64,000 bases of DNA from an uncultured Prevotellaceae bacterium (GTDB lineage Bacteria; Bacteroidota; Bacteroidia; Bacteroidales; Bacteroidaceae): positions 1 through 64,000 of the forward strand of contig ONTS01000004.1 of assembly GCA_900320845.1 (NCBI GenBank), read 5' to 3'. Of this stretch, positions 35,100 to 44,333 are shown in pieces; positions within the stretch are counted from its first letter, which is position 1; every line of letters starts with the position of its first letter. A program made the translations under genes and the position numbers. The notes beneath the pieces were generated by a model that saw only the letters and a list, made by a program, of their open reading frames with translations, was not told the origin of the DNA and ran no database searches.

Positions 35100-36554
35100 A
35101 TGAATCGCATCCTATTATATAAGGTATTAGGCAGTCTGCTGTTTTTAGAAGCTTTTTTCATGTCGTGGTGCCTGGTGGTGTCGTTTATCTATGGCGAGAA
35201 AGACTTCATACCGTTCTTGCTTTCGATAGCTATCACGATAGTAGCAGGAGTAGTGATGCGCTACAATGGTAAGGACTACAAAGGTGCCATGACGCGTAAA
35301 GATGCTTATCTTATCGTTACTGTATTGTGGCTGGTGTTCAGTCTGTTCGGCAGTCTGCCTTTCATCCTTGGTGGTTATCTGCCGAATATTTCCGATGCTT
35401 TTTTCGAAACCATATCAGGTTTCACCACTACTGGTGCCACGGTCATCGATGACGTTGACAGTATGCCTCACGGTATATTGTTCTGGCGCTCGCTGACACA
35501 GTGGATAGGGGGTTTAGGAATTGTGTTCTTCACCATTGCCGTTCTTCCTTCTATTGTTGGCGGCAGTGTGCGTATCTTTGCCGCCGAGGCAACAGGTCCG
35601 ATACGTACCAAGCTACATCCCCGTCTGTCTACCACAGCCAAACGTATATGGAGTATCTACCTGCTGCTCACAGTGCTATGTGCTACGATGTATTGTCTGT
35701 TCGGCATGAGTATTTTCGATGGTATCAACCATGCTATGACCACTACTGCAACGGGCGGATTTGCTACGCACAACGACAGTTTGGAATTCTACAACTCGGC
35801 ATCGCTGGAATACACTGGAGCGATATTCCAATTTCTGAGCGGCATTAACTTCACCCTGTTGTATCTCACGTTTTTAAAGGGAAAATTCAAGGGATTGTTC
35901 AACAACTCCGAGCTGAAGTTCTATCTGCTGCTGGTGTGCAGTTTTACAGCTGTTATTACTGTGATGCTGATTGTGAACAACCACTACGACATAGAACGGG
36001 CCTTCCGCAGTTCGCTGTTCCAGGTGGTGTCGTTTATTACTACTACAGGACTCTTCAGTGACGATGTTGCTCAATGGCATCATCTGTCGTGGGTATTCCT
36101 TGCCATCTTGATGTTCATCGGTGCCTGTGCCGGTTCCACCAGTGGAGGTTTCAAGAGTATTCGTGCGTTAATGGTGTGGAAAATCATCCGCAACTCGTTC
36201 CATCAGATTCTGCATCCCAAGGCGGTGTTGCCAGTAAAAATCAACCAACACACCATAGCCGGTACGCAGATCAATACGCTCATGTCGTTTTTTGCCGTCT
36301 TTGTGCTGGCATGTCTGTTCACCTCCACGCTCATGATAGCCATGGGCATAGACAATACCAATGCTATCACCATATCGTTGAGTTGTATCAGCAACGTAGG
36401 TCCTACTCTTGGCACGCAAATAGGTCCTGAGATGTCCTGGGCTGGGCTTCCCGATGTGGTGAAATGGATGTGTTCCATTCTCATGCTGGTAGGTCGTCTG
36501 GAGATTTTCACGGTATTTATATTGTTCTCTCGTTCGTTCTGGAAAGACAATTAA
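35100..36554 (+). CDS. trkH: Trk-type potassium uptake channel
   Basis: The 484-residue polytopic membrane protein is the K+-translocating subunit partnered by TrkA. Four pore loops are visible from the filter-like segments TISGFTTTGATV, TTTATGGFATHND, SFITTTGLFSDD and CISNVGPTLG. The first helices (LLYKVLGSLLFLEAFFMSW) and the C-terminal LMLVGRLEIFTVFILFS fit the family. A small TGCC-AATTA-GGCA hairpin sits in the trkA-trkH gap. Confidence 0.97.
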   Translation: MNRILLYKVLGSLLFLEAFFMSWCLVVSFIYGEKDFIPFLLSIAITIVAGVVMRYNGKDYKGAMTRKDAYLIVTVLWLVFSLFGSLPFILGGYLPNISDAFFETISGFTTTGATVIDDVDSMPHGILFWRSLTQWIGGLGIVFFTIAVLPSIVGGSVRIFAAEATGPIRTKLHPRLSTTAKRIWSIYLLLTVLCATMYCLFGMSIFDGINHAMTTTATGGFATHNDSLEFYNSASLEYTGAIFQFLSGINFTLLYLTFLKGKFKGLFNNSELKFYLLLVCSFTAVITVMLIVNNHYDIERAFRSSLFQVVSFITTTGLFSDDVAQWHHLSWVFLAILMFIGACAGSTSGGFKSIRALMVWKIIRNSFHQILHPKAVLPVKINQHTIAGTQINTLMSFFAVFVLACLFTSTLMIAMGIDNTNAITISLSCISNVGPTLGTQIGPEMSWAGLPDVVKWMCSILMLVGRLEIFTVFILFSRSFWKDN

Positions 36555-36589
36555 GCTAAATAACACCCTTTTATAAATACAAACTCACC

Positions 36590-37402
36590 ATGAAAAAGAT
36601 TATCTTATTTCTGCTATTCCTTTCGTTTTTTGCTCATGGAACTCAGGCTCAGTGCACATACAATAACAGTGCTTTCAAGTCAGGCGAATATCTGTTGTAC
36701 AATCTTCACTTCAACTGGAAGCTTGTTTGGGTGAAGGTTGGTACTGCTACGATGTCTACCGTGCAGACGGTGTACAACGGCAAGCAAGCCTATCGTTGCA
36801 GTCTGACTACACAGAGTAACGGTAGAATGGACAAGATATTCGTCATGCGCGACACGCTGCTCGCTTATGCCACCACTTCGCTCACTCCTCTGTATTTCCG
36901 TAAGGGTGCTAAGGAAGGCAAGCGCTACACAGTAGACGAGGTGTGGTACACCTATCCTGGCGGCAAGAGCCACATCAAGACGCGTCGCCTCAACAACGAC
37001 GGCACAAACACCTACCACACGGAGACGGGCAACGAGTGTTTCACCGATATGTTGAACCTATTTCTCCGCGCTCGCAACATCAATTTCAGCAGCTGGGGCA
37101 AGGATAAGTCTATGCTGCTGAAGTCAGCCGACGGCAAGGGTATCAAGAAAGCCACACTGACGTGCAAGGGCAGAGAGACAGTGAAGTCTGACGATGGAAA
37201 AGTATGGAAGACTGTTGTGCTGGACTTCTCACTGTTTGACGCTAAGAAAAACCGCTTTAAGAAGATAGCCACGTTGTTTGTCAGTGACGATGCTAACCAT
37301 CTTCCCGTGCGCATAGACTTTAACATGAACTTCGGTTCAGCCAAAGCATTTCTCATCAACAGCAAAGGCCTGCGCAACCCAGCAACAGCACTGGTAAAAT
37401 AA
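36590..37402 (+). CDS. DUF3108 exported protein
   Basis: A 270-residue protein with a signal peptide (MKKIILFLLFLSFFAHGTQAQ, cut near residue 21). The mature part matches DUF3108: FKSGEYLLYNLHFNWKLVWVKVGTATM near the start and a C-terminal LFVSDDANHLPVRID. The family is periplasmic or envelope-bound with a presumed beta-barrel or lipid-binding fold; its role is unknown. It follows trkH by 35 nt and probably closes the operon. Confidence 0.9.
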   Translation: MKKIILFLLFLSFFAHGTQAQCTYNNSAFKSGEYLLYNLHFNWKLVWVKVGTATMSTVQTVYNGKQAYRCSLTTQSNGRMDKIFVMRDTLLAYATTSLTPLYFRKGAKEGKRYTVDEVWYTYPGGKSHIKTRRLNNDGTNTYHTETGNECFTDMLNLFLRARNINFSSWGKDKSMLLKSADGKGIKKATLTCKGRETVKSDDGKVWKTVVLDFSLFDAKKNRFKKIATLFVSDDANHLPVRIDFNMNFGSAKAFLINSKGLRNPATALVK

Positions 37403-37416
37403 TAGCGTAGGAGCAT

Positions 37417-37674
37417 TGTGGAAAAAGTAGTGGAAAACCCTGTGGAAAAGTATCTCATAATCCACAACGTGATAAGAAGAAAACACAGGATGGTGGAAAA
37501 ATAAGGCAGATAAGAAGAGTTATCCATACTGTTTTCCACAAGGCTACGGCCAAGGTAAAGTATATGAAAATCAATCAGTAAATAATCCTTTCCGACAGTT
37601 ATCCACATATCCACAGCGCCTTATTCCTTTTATTTATCATTTCATTTCTAAAACATTTTCAAACAAATATAAAT
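37417..37674. other. Candidate chromosomal replication origin (DnaA-box cluster and AT-rich region)
   Basis: The gap between the DUF3108 gene and nadA contains a perfect DnaA box TTATCCACA (37599-37607) and several near matches: TGTGGAAAA (37417-37425 and 37441-37449), TAATCCACA (37458-37466), TTATCCATA (37520-37528), TTTTCCACA (37532-37540) and ATATCCACA (37607-37615). A strongly AT-rich stretch (37621-37676), like an unwinding element, follows. No gene fits. Origins in Bacteroidota are often not beside dnaA. Against it: I see no change in strand composition at this point. Confidence 0.55.
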
Positions 37675-38676
37675 ATGAACCCAAGCAACGTTAAACCATC
37701 GTGGCAAGAGAAAGGTTATGTAGATGAGCCAATAGGTAGCGACGTCAATCTGCGTGAGAGTATCCGTCGTTTGTGCGATGAGAAGAATGCCGTCATCCTG
37801 GCTCACTACTATGTAGACGGAGCCATTCAGGATGTAGCAGACTTTGTCGGCGACTCGTTAGCTCTGGCTCAGCAGGCATCAAAGACTGATGCCGACATCA
37901 TTGTGATGTGTGGTGTGCACTTTATGGCTGAGACATGTAAGCTGCTGTGCCCCGACAAGCTCGTACTGTTGCCCGATGTTACCGCAGGATGCTCTCTTGC
38001 CGACAGCTGCGACGCACGTGAACTGGCTGAATGGAAACAGGCGCACCCAGATTATAAGGTAGTGAGCTATGTGAATACCACAGCTGCCGTGAAGGCGTTG
38101 ACTGACATTGTCTGCACGAGTGGCAATGCGTTGAAGGTGGTGCAGTCGTTGGACGAGAATGAGAAGATACTCTTTGCACCAGACTACAACCTTGGTTCGT
38201 ATATCAATAGTGTTACGGGCCGCAATATGGACCTGTGGCATGGTGGATGTCATGTGCATGAGCGTTTCAGCATTGATGCGTTGTCGGCCATGAAGCAGCA
38301 GTATCCAAGTGTTAAGGTATTGGCGCATCCCGAGTGTAAGGCACCCATCCTTGCCGCTGCCGACATTGTAGGCTCAACGGCAGTGTTGTTGAAGTATGTT
38401 ATGGAGCATGAGGAAGAGAAGCAATTTATCATTGCTACTGAGGCAGGCATCCTTCACGAGATGCAGAAGCAGTGTCCCGATGCAGTGTTCCACGCTGTTC
38501 CGCCCGAGATAAGTGAAGAGACGCGCGGTTGCCACTGCAACGAGTGCGAATTTATGAAGAAGAACAGCATGGCGAAACTGTACAACACGCTGAAGTACGA
38601 GTATCCCTTTGTAGAACTCGATGCTTCTATAGCTGCCGATGCTGTGAAACCTATCGAGCGCATGCTGAGTCTGTAA
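37675..38676 (+). CDS. nadA: Quinolinate synthase A
   Basis: The [4Fe-4S] enzyme condenses iminoaspartate with dihydroxyacetone phosphate to quinolinate in NAD synthesis. The three repeated folds show AHYYVDGAIQDVADFVGDSL, the cluster cysteines in VMCGVHFMAE, and the GCHCNECEFMK segment near the C-terminus; HPECKAPI is also present. At 333 residues it is of standard length. The nadB and nadC genes are not in the window. The AT-rich sequence just before the ATG belongs to the candidate origin. Confidence 0.97.
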   Translation: MNPSNVKPSWQEKGYVDEPIGSDVNLRESIRRLCDEKNAVILAHYYVDGAIQDVADFVGDSLALAQQASKTDADIIVMCGVHFMAETCKLLCPDKLVLLPDVTAGCSLADSCDARELAEWKQAHPDYKVVSYVNTTAAVKALTDIVCTSGNALKVVQSLDENEKILFAPDYNLGSYINSVTGRNMDLWHGGCHVHERFSIDALSAMKQQYPSVKVLAHPECKAPILAAADIVGSTAVLLKYVMEHEEEKQFIIATEAGILHEMQKQCPDAVFHAVPPEISEETRGCHCNECEFMKKNSMAKLYNTLKYEYPFVELDASIAADAVKPIERMLSL

Positions 38677-38737
38677 GGATTGTTGCCTACTGAGCAAGCA
38701 AACGGCGCATAGTGTCGTCGCAATAGTTGCCGAACCG

Positions 38738-38786
38738 CATACCAAAATCATTGATATTGGCCACCAATATCAATGATTTTGGTATG
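38738..38786. repeat. REP-like intergenic element, copy 2 (perfect 23-bp palindrome)
   Basis: Bases 38738-38760 are the exact inverse of 38764-38786 with a 3-nt loop, an unusually long and perfect stem. Its right arm (CCACCAATATC, TGATTTTG) matches the copy at 54065-54110 with a few changes. It lies between nadA and the CoA-transferase gene. Confidence 0.75.
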
Positions 38787-38819
38787 TAATTGTGGTATGA
38801 TAGGAAAATGATAGTATAG

Positions 38820-38866
38820 AAAAACATCCTCCATTGAGCAAGTTGCGCATGAAGGATGTTTTTTTA
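38820..38866. terminator. Bidirectional terminator between nadA and the CoA-transferase gene
   Basis: AAAAACATCCT (38820-38830) pairs with AGGATGTTTTT (38853-38863), with A and T tracts on both sides. It lies between convergent genes and can end both transcripts. Confidence 0.8.
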
Positions 38867-38879
38867 TTGAGTTATTGAT

Positions 38880-40385
38880 TTACTTTACATACTCTGCGAA
38901 GTCTGTGAGGTGCATGTCGCCTTTTCTTGCAAGAGTGTCGTGGAATGCGAATGCAGCTGGCAGATTGTGTGCTGTGTGTCCGCCTTTCGCTATCTTGAGG
39001 TAGTCCCAGAGCAGTTGTTTGTAGTCGGGATGTGCGCAGTTTTCGATGATGAGTTGTGCGCGCTGCATGGGGCTCTTACCTCTGAGGTCGGCAATGCCTT
39101 GTTCGGTTACAATGATGTTTACGTCATGTTCGGAGTGGTCCTGGTGTGACACGAAGGGCACGATGGATGAGATGAGTCCGTCTTTTGCTGTCGATGCGCA
39201 TGTAAAGATGGAGATGTATGCGTTGCGTTCAAAGTCGCCTGAGCCACCAATGCCATTCATCATCTTTGTGCCTGAGATGTGTGTGGAGTTGGCGTTGCCG
39301 TAGATGTCTACTTCGATGGCTGTGTTGATGGCTATGACACCGAGTCTGCGTATCACTTCGGGGTTGTTGCTGATTTCTGCCGGTCGTATGGTGAGGTGAT
39401 CTTTGAAGTGATCCATGTTGTCGTATACCTGCATGAGGCATTCGTTGGTTACGCTGAGTGAGCATGTGGAGCCGTTTTTGACTCTGCCTTGCAGCATCAT
39501 GTCGATGACAGCGTCTTGTATTACTTCTGTGTATACGTTGAAGTCGGGCACGTGTTTATCCTTTCCGAGAGCTGCCAGGATGGCGTTAGCAGTTGTTCCG
39601 ACGCCGCTCTGCAGGGGCAGGAAAGTAGAAGGTATGATACCTCTGTGCATGTCGTTGACGAGGAATTCGGCTACAGAGTGTCCGATAGTTTCCGTTACGG
39701 GGTCGCTACCTTTAAATCCTCTTGCTTCGTCGGGTAGGTTGCACTCTACGACGCCTACTATTTTCTCGCGTGGTATCTCTATATAAGGTGTACCGATGCG
39801 GTCGCCTACATTGATGATAGGTATGGGCTGTCGCATGGGTGGGTCGGCAGGCTCATACATGTCTTGTATGAGTTTGGCGTTGGGGTTGTGGAAGTGGTTG
39901 AGTTCGAGTATTACGTTCTTAGCGAGTCTTGCTGCTGTAGGTGCTATGCCGCCAGCAGCAGTCATATATGCGCGGCATGTTGTTTCGCCTTCTTCGATGT
40001 CGCAGCATTCGAGAATGGCCCAGTCTACCTCGCCATAGAATCCGTATCGCATCTCTTGTGCCATGTGGCTGAGGTGTAGGTCGTTGTAAGGTATTTCTCC
40101 AGCGTTGACTGATTTGCGGAAGTCTCCGTTGGTTGTGTATGGTGCTCTGTATTTGATGGCTTTTGCTTGTGCGAGCACTCCGTCGGTGCTTTCGCCCGTT
40201 GATGCTCCTGTGAGGATAGCTACCTTGAAAGGTTTGCCAGCCTGGTGTTCGCTTTCGGCTATTTTTGCTAATTCTCTTGTAGTAGCTTTGGGTGCTCCAG
40301 CGGGAGTAAATCCGCTGAGTGCGATGGTTTGATCGTTCTTGATGAACGAGGCAGCTTCTTGTGCTGTTATTCTTTTGTAAGCCAT
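38880..40385 (-). CDS. Acetyl-CoA hydrolase/transferase (succinyl-CoA:acetate CoA-transferase type)
   Basis: A 501-residue class I CoA-transferase that would exchange CoA between acetate and succinate, or another short acid, in fermentation. The N-terminal ALSGFTPAGAPKA, the catalytic-Glu segment NVYTEVIQDAVIDMM and the C-terminal GIGGSGDFERNAYISIF/VTEQGIADLRGKSP match succinate CoA-transferases. Length is typical. It is monocistronic, with its own promoter at 40446-40475. It fits a succinate- and acetate-forming anaerobe; the exact acid pair is not certain from sequence alone. Confidence 0.93.
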   Translation of the reverse strand: MAYKRITAQEAASFIKNDQTIALSGFTPAGAPKATTRELAKIAESEHQAGKPFKVAILTGASTGESTDGVLAQAKAIKYRAPYTTNGDFRKSVNAGEIPYNDLHLSHMAQEMRYGFYGEVDWAILECCDIEEGETTCRAYMTAAGGIAPTAARLAKNVILELNHFHNPNAKLIQDMYEPADPPMRQPIPIINVGDRIGTPYIEIPREKIVGVVECNLPDEARGFKGSDPVTETIGHSVAEFLVNDMHRGIIPSTFLPLQSGVGTTANAILAALGKDKHVPDFNVYTEVIQDAVIDMMLQGRVKNGSTCSLSVTNECLMQVYDNMDHFKDHLTIRPAEISNNPEVIRRLGVIAINTAIEVDIYGNANSTHISGTKMMNGIGGSGDFERNAYISIFTCASTAKDGLISSIVPFVSHQDHSEHDVNIIVTEQGIADLRGKSPMQRAQLIIENCAHPDYKQLLWDYLKIAKGGHTAHNLPAAFAFHDTLARKGDMHLTDFAEYVK

Positions 40386-40445
40386 GTTTTAGTTTTTTGT
40401 TTTTTTTATTATTTGAATTTTTTGTTTGCTTGTTAGAGATGTTTG

Positions 40446-40475
40446 CAAAGGTAAGGTGTATTTATGATATGGCAA
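40446..40475 (-). promoter_or_regulatory. Promoter of the CoA-transferase gene
   Basis: On the minus strand TTG (40473-40475), 19 nt, TACCTTTG (40446-40453). The leader is about 55 nt. The rest of the 40386-40595 gap shows no gene. Confidence 0.65.
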
Positions 40476-40595
40476 TTTAGAAGTTATTATTTTTTGTTGT
40501 TGGGTGTGTAGCCTTGTCATTGTGTTGCTGTGATACAGCAACTGACGGGACGGGGCTTGGTGGTTGCTGGGTTGGGGTGAGGGTGATTGTTATGG

Positions 40596-42296
40596 TTAGT
40601 TTTCTTTCTGCTTGATACCTGTGTAGGCTTCTACGACATTAACAACATAGTCGCCGAGTTTTTCACATTCGTTGATGATGTCCATGTAGATGGTGCTGAT
40701 GGCGTATGTGTATTTATGTTCGTTGAGGTCAATGATGTTTTGTGTTTTGAGTTGTGATCGGTAGTTGTTTATTTCGTTTTCGATGTTGAATGTTTTGTTG
40801 ATATCGTGTTTTTCTTTTTTTCCGCTGAGGTTGTTGTTCATTTGTGTGAGTGCATTGTCAGTGAGTTCAATCATCTCTAGAATGTGTTTGTATTGTTCTT
40901 GTGTGAAGTTTATCTGGTCTTTGTTTCTTCGTTTTATGGATCGTGCGATGTTGTTGCATGCGTCTCCAATGCTTTCTATTTCAGAAATTTCGCGCAGCAT
41001 GGCTCTTATTTTCTGTTTTGTTTCGTCGGAGAGGTGAGCATTGCTGACATTGTCGAGGTATTTGGCAATCTCGAGTTCCATGTTGTCGGATATATTTTCG
41101 TACTTTTCTATTCTTTGGTAAAGTTTGTCGGCTTTGTCGTGGTCTTTCTCTACGAGCATGGTTTTGACAAATCCGAACATTCTCTGTATTCTGACGGCGA
41201 AAGAGATGATTTCCTTTTCTGCTTCGAGTACTGAGAGTTCGGGCGTCTTCATGATACCGCTCTGTATGAAGTGGAGTCGGAAGTCTTCCTCCTCTTCTAC
41301 GTTCTTAGCCTTGATGGCCCATGTGACGAATCGTTCAATCTGCCGTACGAAGGAGATGAGGAGAAGGGTGTTGGTGATGTTGAATGCCGAGTGGAACGTT
41401 GCGAGTACTACCGACGCCTTGAGTGCAAAGTTGGGATTGTCGGGTGTCATGTCGGGTTGGTATCCGGCTATGGCGCATACGGCTTTGAAAAAAGGTTTGA
41501 GTAGTATGAGTGCCCAGACGACTCCCAGTAGGTTGATGCTCAGGTGTGCGAAGGCAGCTCGTCGGGCCTGTACGTTGGCACTGAGGGCAACGATATTCGA
41601 GGTGATGGTGGTGCCTATATTTTCGCCCAAGACAAGCATGATACCTTGTTCGATGTGTAGGACTCCTGTACTGCATAGCATCATGGTTATAGCCATGATG
41701 GCTGCTGAGGACTGAACACAGAGAGTTAGCACGGTTCCCATAAGCAGAAAGAGGAGCGAGGTGAGCAGGTTGGCATTGTTGAATGAACTGAAGAAGCCTG
41801 TTATCATCTCCTTCGTCTCGGGGTTTTCAACGAGTGAGAATCCCGTGTCTTTGAGCGTTCCCAGTCCTAAAAAGAGAAATGCTATACCAAAGAGCAGGTC
41901 GCCTACGATGCGTCGCTTCTTCATGTATATAAGAAGTATGCCGAGGAAGAATGCCGGATAAATGAAGTCGGAGATGTTGAATGAAAAACCCAGCGACATA
42001 ATCCACGCCGTGATGGTAGTACCGATGTGTGCGCCCATGATGACAGCAATGGCTTGTGCCAACGCCAGAAGGCCTGCATTGACGAACGAGACGGTCATCA
42101 GCGTCGTGGCTGTAGAGGACTGTACGGCTGCCGTTACGGACATGCCAGTCAATACACAAGTGAAACGGTTTGTCGTCATGGCTCCCAACACATGACGTAG
42201 CTGAGGACCGGCTAACTTCTGAAGACTGTCGCTCATAGACTTCATACCGAACATCAACAGAGCAAGCGAACCAAGCAACTTTAATACTATCAACAT
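40596..42296 (-). CDS. Na/Pi cotransporter family protein with PhoU-like tail
   Basis: A 566-residue membrane protein. The first half has repeated NptA-type helices with the QSST motifs AAVQSSTATTLMTVSFVNAG and CVQSSAAIMAITMMLCSTG, the marks of Na/phosphate symporters. The last 220 residues (from about FRLHFIQSG) are cytoplasmic, helical and PhoU-like. The start at 42296 gives the usual MLIVLKLLGSLALLMFGMKSM opening; an upstream GTG at 42353 is rejected. It is divergent from the nucleoside kinase gene. Transport of phosphate is inferred from the family. Confidence 0.93.
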   Translation of the reverse strand: MLIVLKLLGSLALLMFGMKSMSDSLQKLAGPQLRHVLGAMTTNRFTCVLTGMSVTAAVQSSTATTLMTVSFVNAGLLALAQAIAVIMGAHIGTTITAWIMSLGFSFNISDFIYPAFFLGILLIYMKKRRIVGDLLFGIAFLFLGLGTLKDTGFSLVENPETKEMITGFFSSFNNANLLTSLLFLLMGTVLTLCVQSSAAIMAITMMLCSTGVLHIEQGIMLVLGENIGTTITSNIVALSANVQARRAAFAHLSINLLGVVWALILLKPFFKAVCAIAGYQPDMTPDNPNFALKASVVLATFHSAFNITNTLLLISFVRQIERFVTWAIKAKNVEEEEDFRLHFIQSGIMKTPELSVLEAEKEIISFAVRIQRMFGFVKTMLVEKDHDKADKLYQRIEKYENISDNMELEIAKYLDNVSNAHLSDETKQKIRAMLREISEIESIGDACNNIARSIKRRNKDQINFTQEQYKHILEMIELTDNALTQMNNNLSGKKEKHDINKTFNIENEINNYRSQLKTQNIIDLNEHKYTYAISTIYMDIINECEKLGDYVVNVVEAYTGIKQKEN

Positions 42297-42378
42297 AACG
42301 TCTTTATACTTTATAGTCTTTGAATACCATGCAGAAAAATAAATGATTATCACTGCCTGTTACCATGACGAAAATCTC

Positions 42379-42386
42379 TATATTTG
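42379..42386 (+). promoter_or_regulatory. -7 element for the nucleoside kinase gene
   Basis: TATATTTG, 22 nt before the ATG at 42409. No strong -33 element. The in-frame ATG at 42343 lies before it and is therefore rejected. Confidence 0.5.
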
Positions 42387-42408
42387 CATTATTCAATTTC
42401 ACAATAAT

Positions 42409-44082
42409 ATGAAACCTATGGAAAAACAGACTGTCAAAATCACCTGCAAAAATACGAATAAAACCCTAAACGTAAACATCGGAAGCACACTTTCTGACAT
42501 CTATCAGCAGTGTGAGGCCTCACTTCCATTTGAGCCTCTTTGCGCCAAGGTGAACAACAAGGTGCGAGGACTGTCCTATCAGGTCTATCGCAACAAAGAC
42601 ATCGAATATCTGGACATCACCTCTTCTGAGGGATTCAGAGTATATACACGCACACTGTTCTTCATACTCAGCAAAGCCGTCAACGACATGTTCCCCGACG
42701 CATACGTACGCATCGACACACCCATAAGCAACGGATACTACTGCGACCTCAGAATAGGCAGAACAGTAACATTGCAAGATGTAGAACTGCTCCAACAGCG
42801 TATGCAACACATCATCAGTCAACAACTTCACATAGAGCGCTACGACTGCAGAATGGAAGAAGCCATACAGCTTTTCAGCAAAAAACCAACAAAGACAAAA
42901 GTAAAACTCCTGCAGACCATCGGACACCTCTACACCACATACTACCGCATTGATGACTATGCAGACTACTACTACGGACCACTGCTCAACAACACTGCAC
43001 AAATACATCTATTTGCCCTTGAGAAGTTCTACGACGGACTACTGCTGCGCCTTCCATCCAAGACCAACCCAATGCAACTCGACAACATCATCAAACAAGA
43101 CAAGATGTTTGACATATTCAAGGAACACCACCGATGGCAAGACATACTGAACATGGAGACCATAGGCGACTTCAACCAAGCCGTAGCCGAAGGAAAAGCT
43201 ACCGACATAGTCAACATTTCAGAAGCACTGCAGGAGAAAAAAATAGCCAAGATAGCCGAAGATATAGCCAACAACCACGACACCAGACTCATACTCATCT
43301 CCGGACCATCATCAAGCGGAAAGACAACAACAAGCAAACGACTCAGCATACAACTGCTATGCAACGGCAAACAACCAATTGCCATATCACTCGACGACTA
43401 CTTCCTCGACCGAACACTCACACCTAAAGACGAAAAAGGCGAATACGACTACGAAAGCCTATACGCACTCAACATACCACTGCTCAACCAACACCTCCGA
43501 CAACTATTCAACGGAGAAGAAATAGAACTGCCTAAGTACGACTTCCGAACAGGTACCAACAAACCCTCAGGAAAACACCTGCGACTACACGACAACCAAC
43601 TACTCATACTCGAAGGCATACACGCACTCAACCCACTGCTGACCAAAGACATCAACGACAACATCAAATTCAAAATCTATGCCTCAGCACTCACAACCAT
43701 ACTGCTCGACTACCACAACTATATACCAACCACCGACAACCGACTTCTGCGACGCATCATACGCGACCATAAGTACAGAGGCACATCCGCAGAACAGACA
43801 CTACAACGATGGCAGAGCGTGAGACAAGGCGAAAACAAATGGATATTCCCATATCAGGAAAATGCTGACGCCATGTTCAACACAGCCATGATTTACGAAC
43901 TCGCTGTCATAAGACAACAAGCACTGCCACTGCTCCAACAAGTACCCGAAAACAGCCCACAACATAGCGAAGCACACAGACTGGCCAAACTGCTGACTTA
44001 CATCACACCCATCAGCGACGAACAACTGCCGCAGACATCACTGCTAAGAGAGTTCGTCGGAGGATCGTCGTTCAACTACTAA
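42409..44082 (+). CDS. Nucleoside (uridine-type) kinase with TGS/threonyl-tRNA-synthetase-like N-terminus
   Basis: A 557-residue fusion. The N-terminal part (about residues 1-60) is a TGS-like beta-grasp domain and the next about 150 residues resemble the second additional domain of ThrRS. The kinase domain begins near residue 290 with the P-loop GPSSSGKTTTSKRL (Gly299 to Thr307), then SLDDYFLDR, DYESLYALNIPLL and LILEGIHALNP. This architecture is common in Bacteroidota and usually annotated as nucleoside kinase. The role of the N-terminal part is not known. The coding strand is clearly A/C-rich, unlike the genes before 42 kb. Confidence 0.93.
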   Translation: MKPMEKQTVKITCKNTNKTLNVNIGSTLSDIYQQCEASLPFEPLCAKVNNKVRGLSYQVYRNKDIEYLDITSSEGFRVYTRTLFFILSKAVNDMFPDAYVRIDTPISNGYYCDLRIGRTVTLQDVELLQQRMQHIISQQLHIERYDCRMEEAIQLFSKKPTKTKVKLLQTIGHLYTTYYRIDDYADYYYGPLLNNTAQIHLFALEKFYDGLLLRLPSKTNPMQLDNIIKQDKMFDIFKEHHRWQDILNMETIGDFNQAVAEGKATDIVNISEALQEKKIAKIAEDIANNHDTRLILISGPSSSGKTTTSKRLSIQLLCNGKQPIAISLDDYFLDRTLTPKDEKGEYDYESLYALNIPLLNQHLRQLFNGEEIELPKYDFRTGTNKPSGKHLRLHDNQLLILEGIHALNPLLTKDINDNIKFKIYASALTTILLDYHNYIPTTDNRLLRRIIRDHKYRGTSAEQTLQRWQSVRQGENKWIFPYQENADAMFNTAMIYELAVIRQQALPLLQQVPENSPQHSEAHRLAKLLTYITPISDEQLPQTSLLREFVGGSSFNY

Positions 44083-44110
44083 ACAGATAAAAACAACATC
44101 AGCACGGACA

Positions 44111-44136
44111 TGCCCTGCCAAAACTGAAAAGCGGTG
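44111..44136 (+). repeat. Intergenic repeat 2, direct copy
   Basis: Begins TGCCCTGCCAAAACTG and ends GAAAAGCGGTG; 25 of 26 bases match the inverse of 22067-22092, and its last 13 bases match 18254-18266 exactly. It lies in the 251-nt gap before korA. Confidence 0.7.
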
Positions 44137-44204
44137 GGCAACGCTCGCGCCGCTTCTAAACATTAGTGCAACAAGGAGCATAAAACGAAAAAGTACGATT
44201 CTTT

Positions 44205-44235
44205 TTTGCAGAATGCAAAACTATTAAGACATTTG
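44205..44235 (+). promoter_or_regulatory. Probable korAB promoter
   Basis: TTTG (44205-44208), 19 nt, GACATTTG (44228-44235), one mismatch from the consensus. The leader of about 95 nt is A-rich. Confidence 0.5.
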
Positions 44236-44333
44236 CAGCCACAATTGTTTAAAAACACGCACACACAATAATCGAAAACATAAAACACACAAAATAAAGA
44301 CGTTTCTTAAATTTCTCTAATCACATTCAAAAC

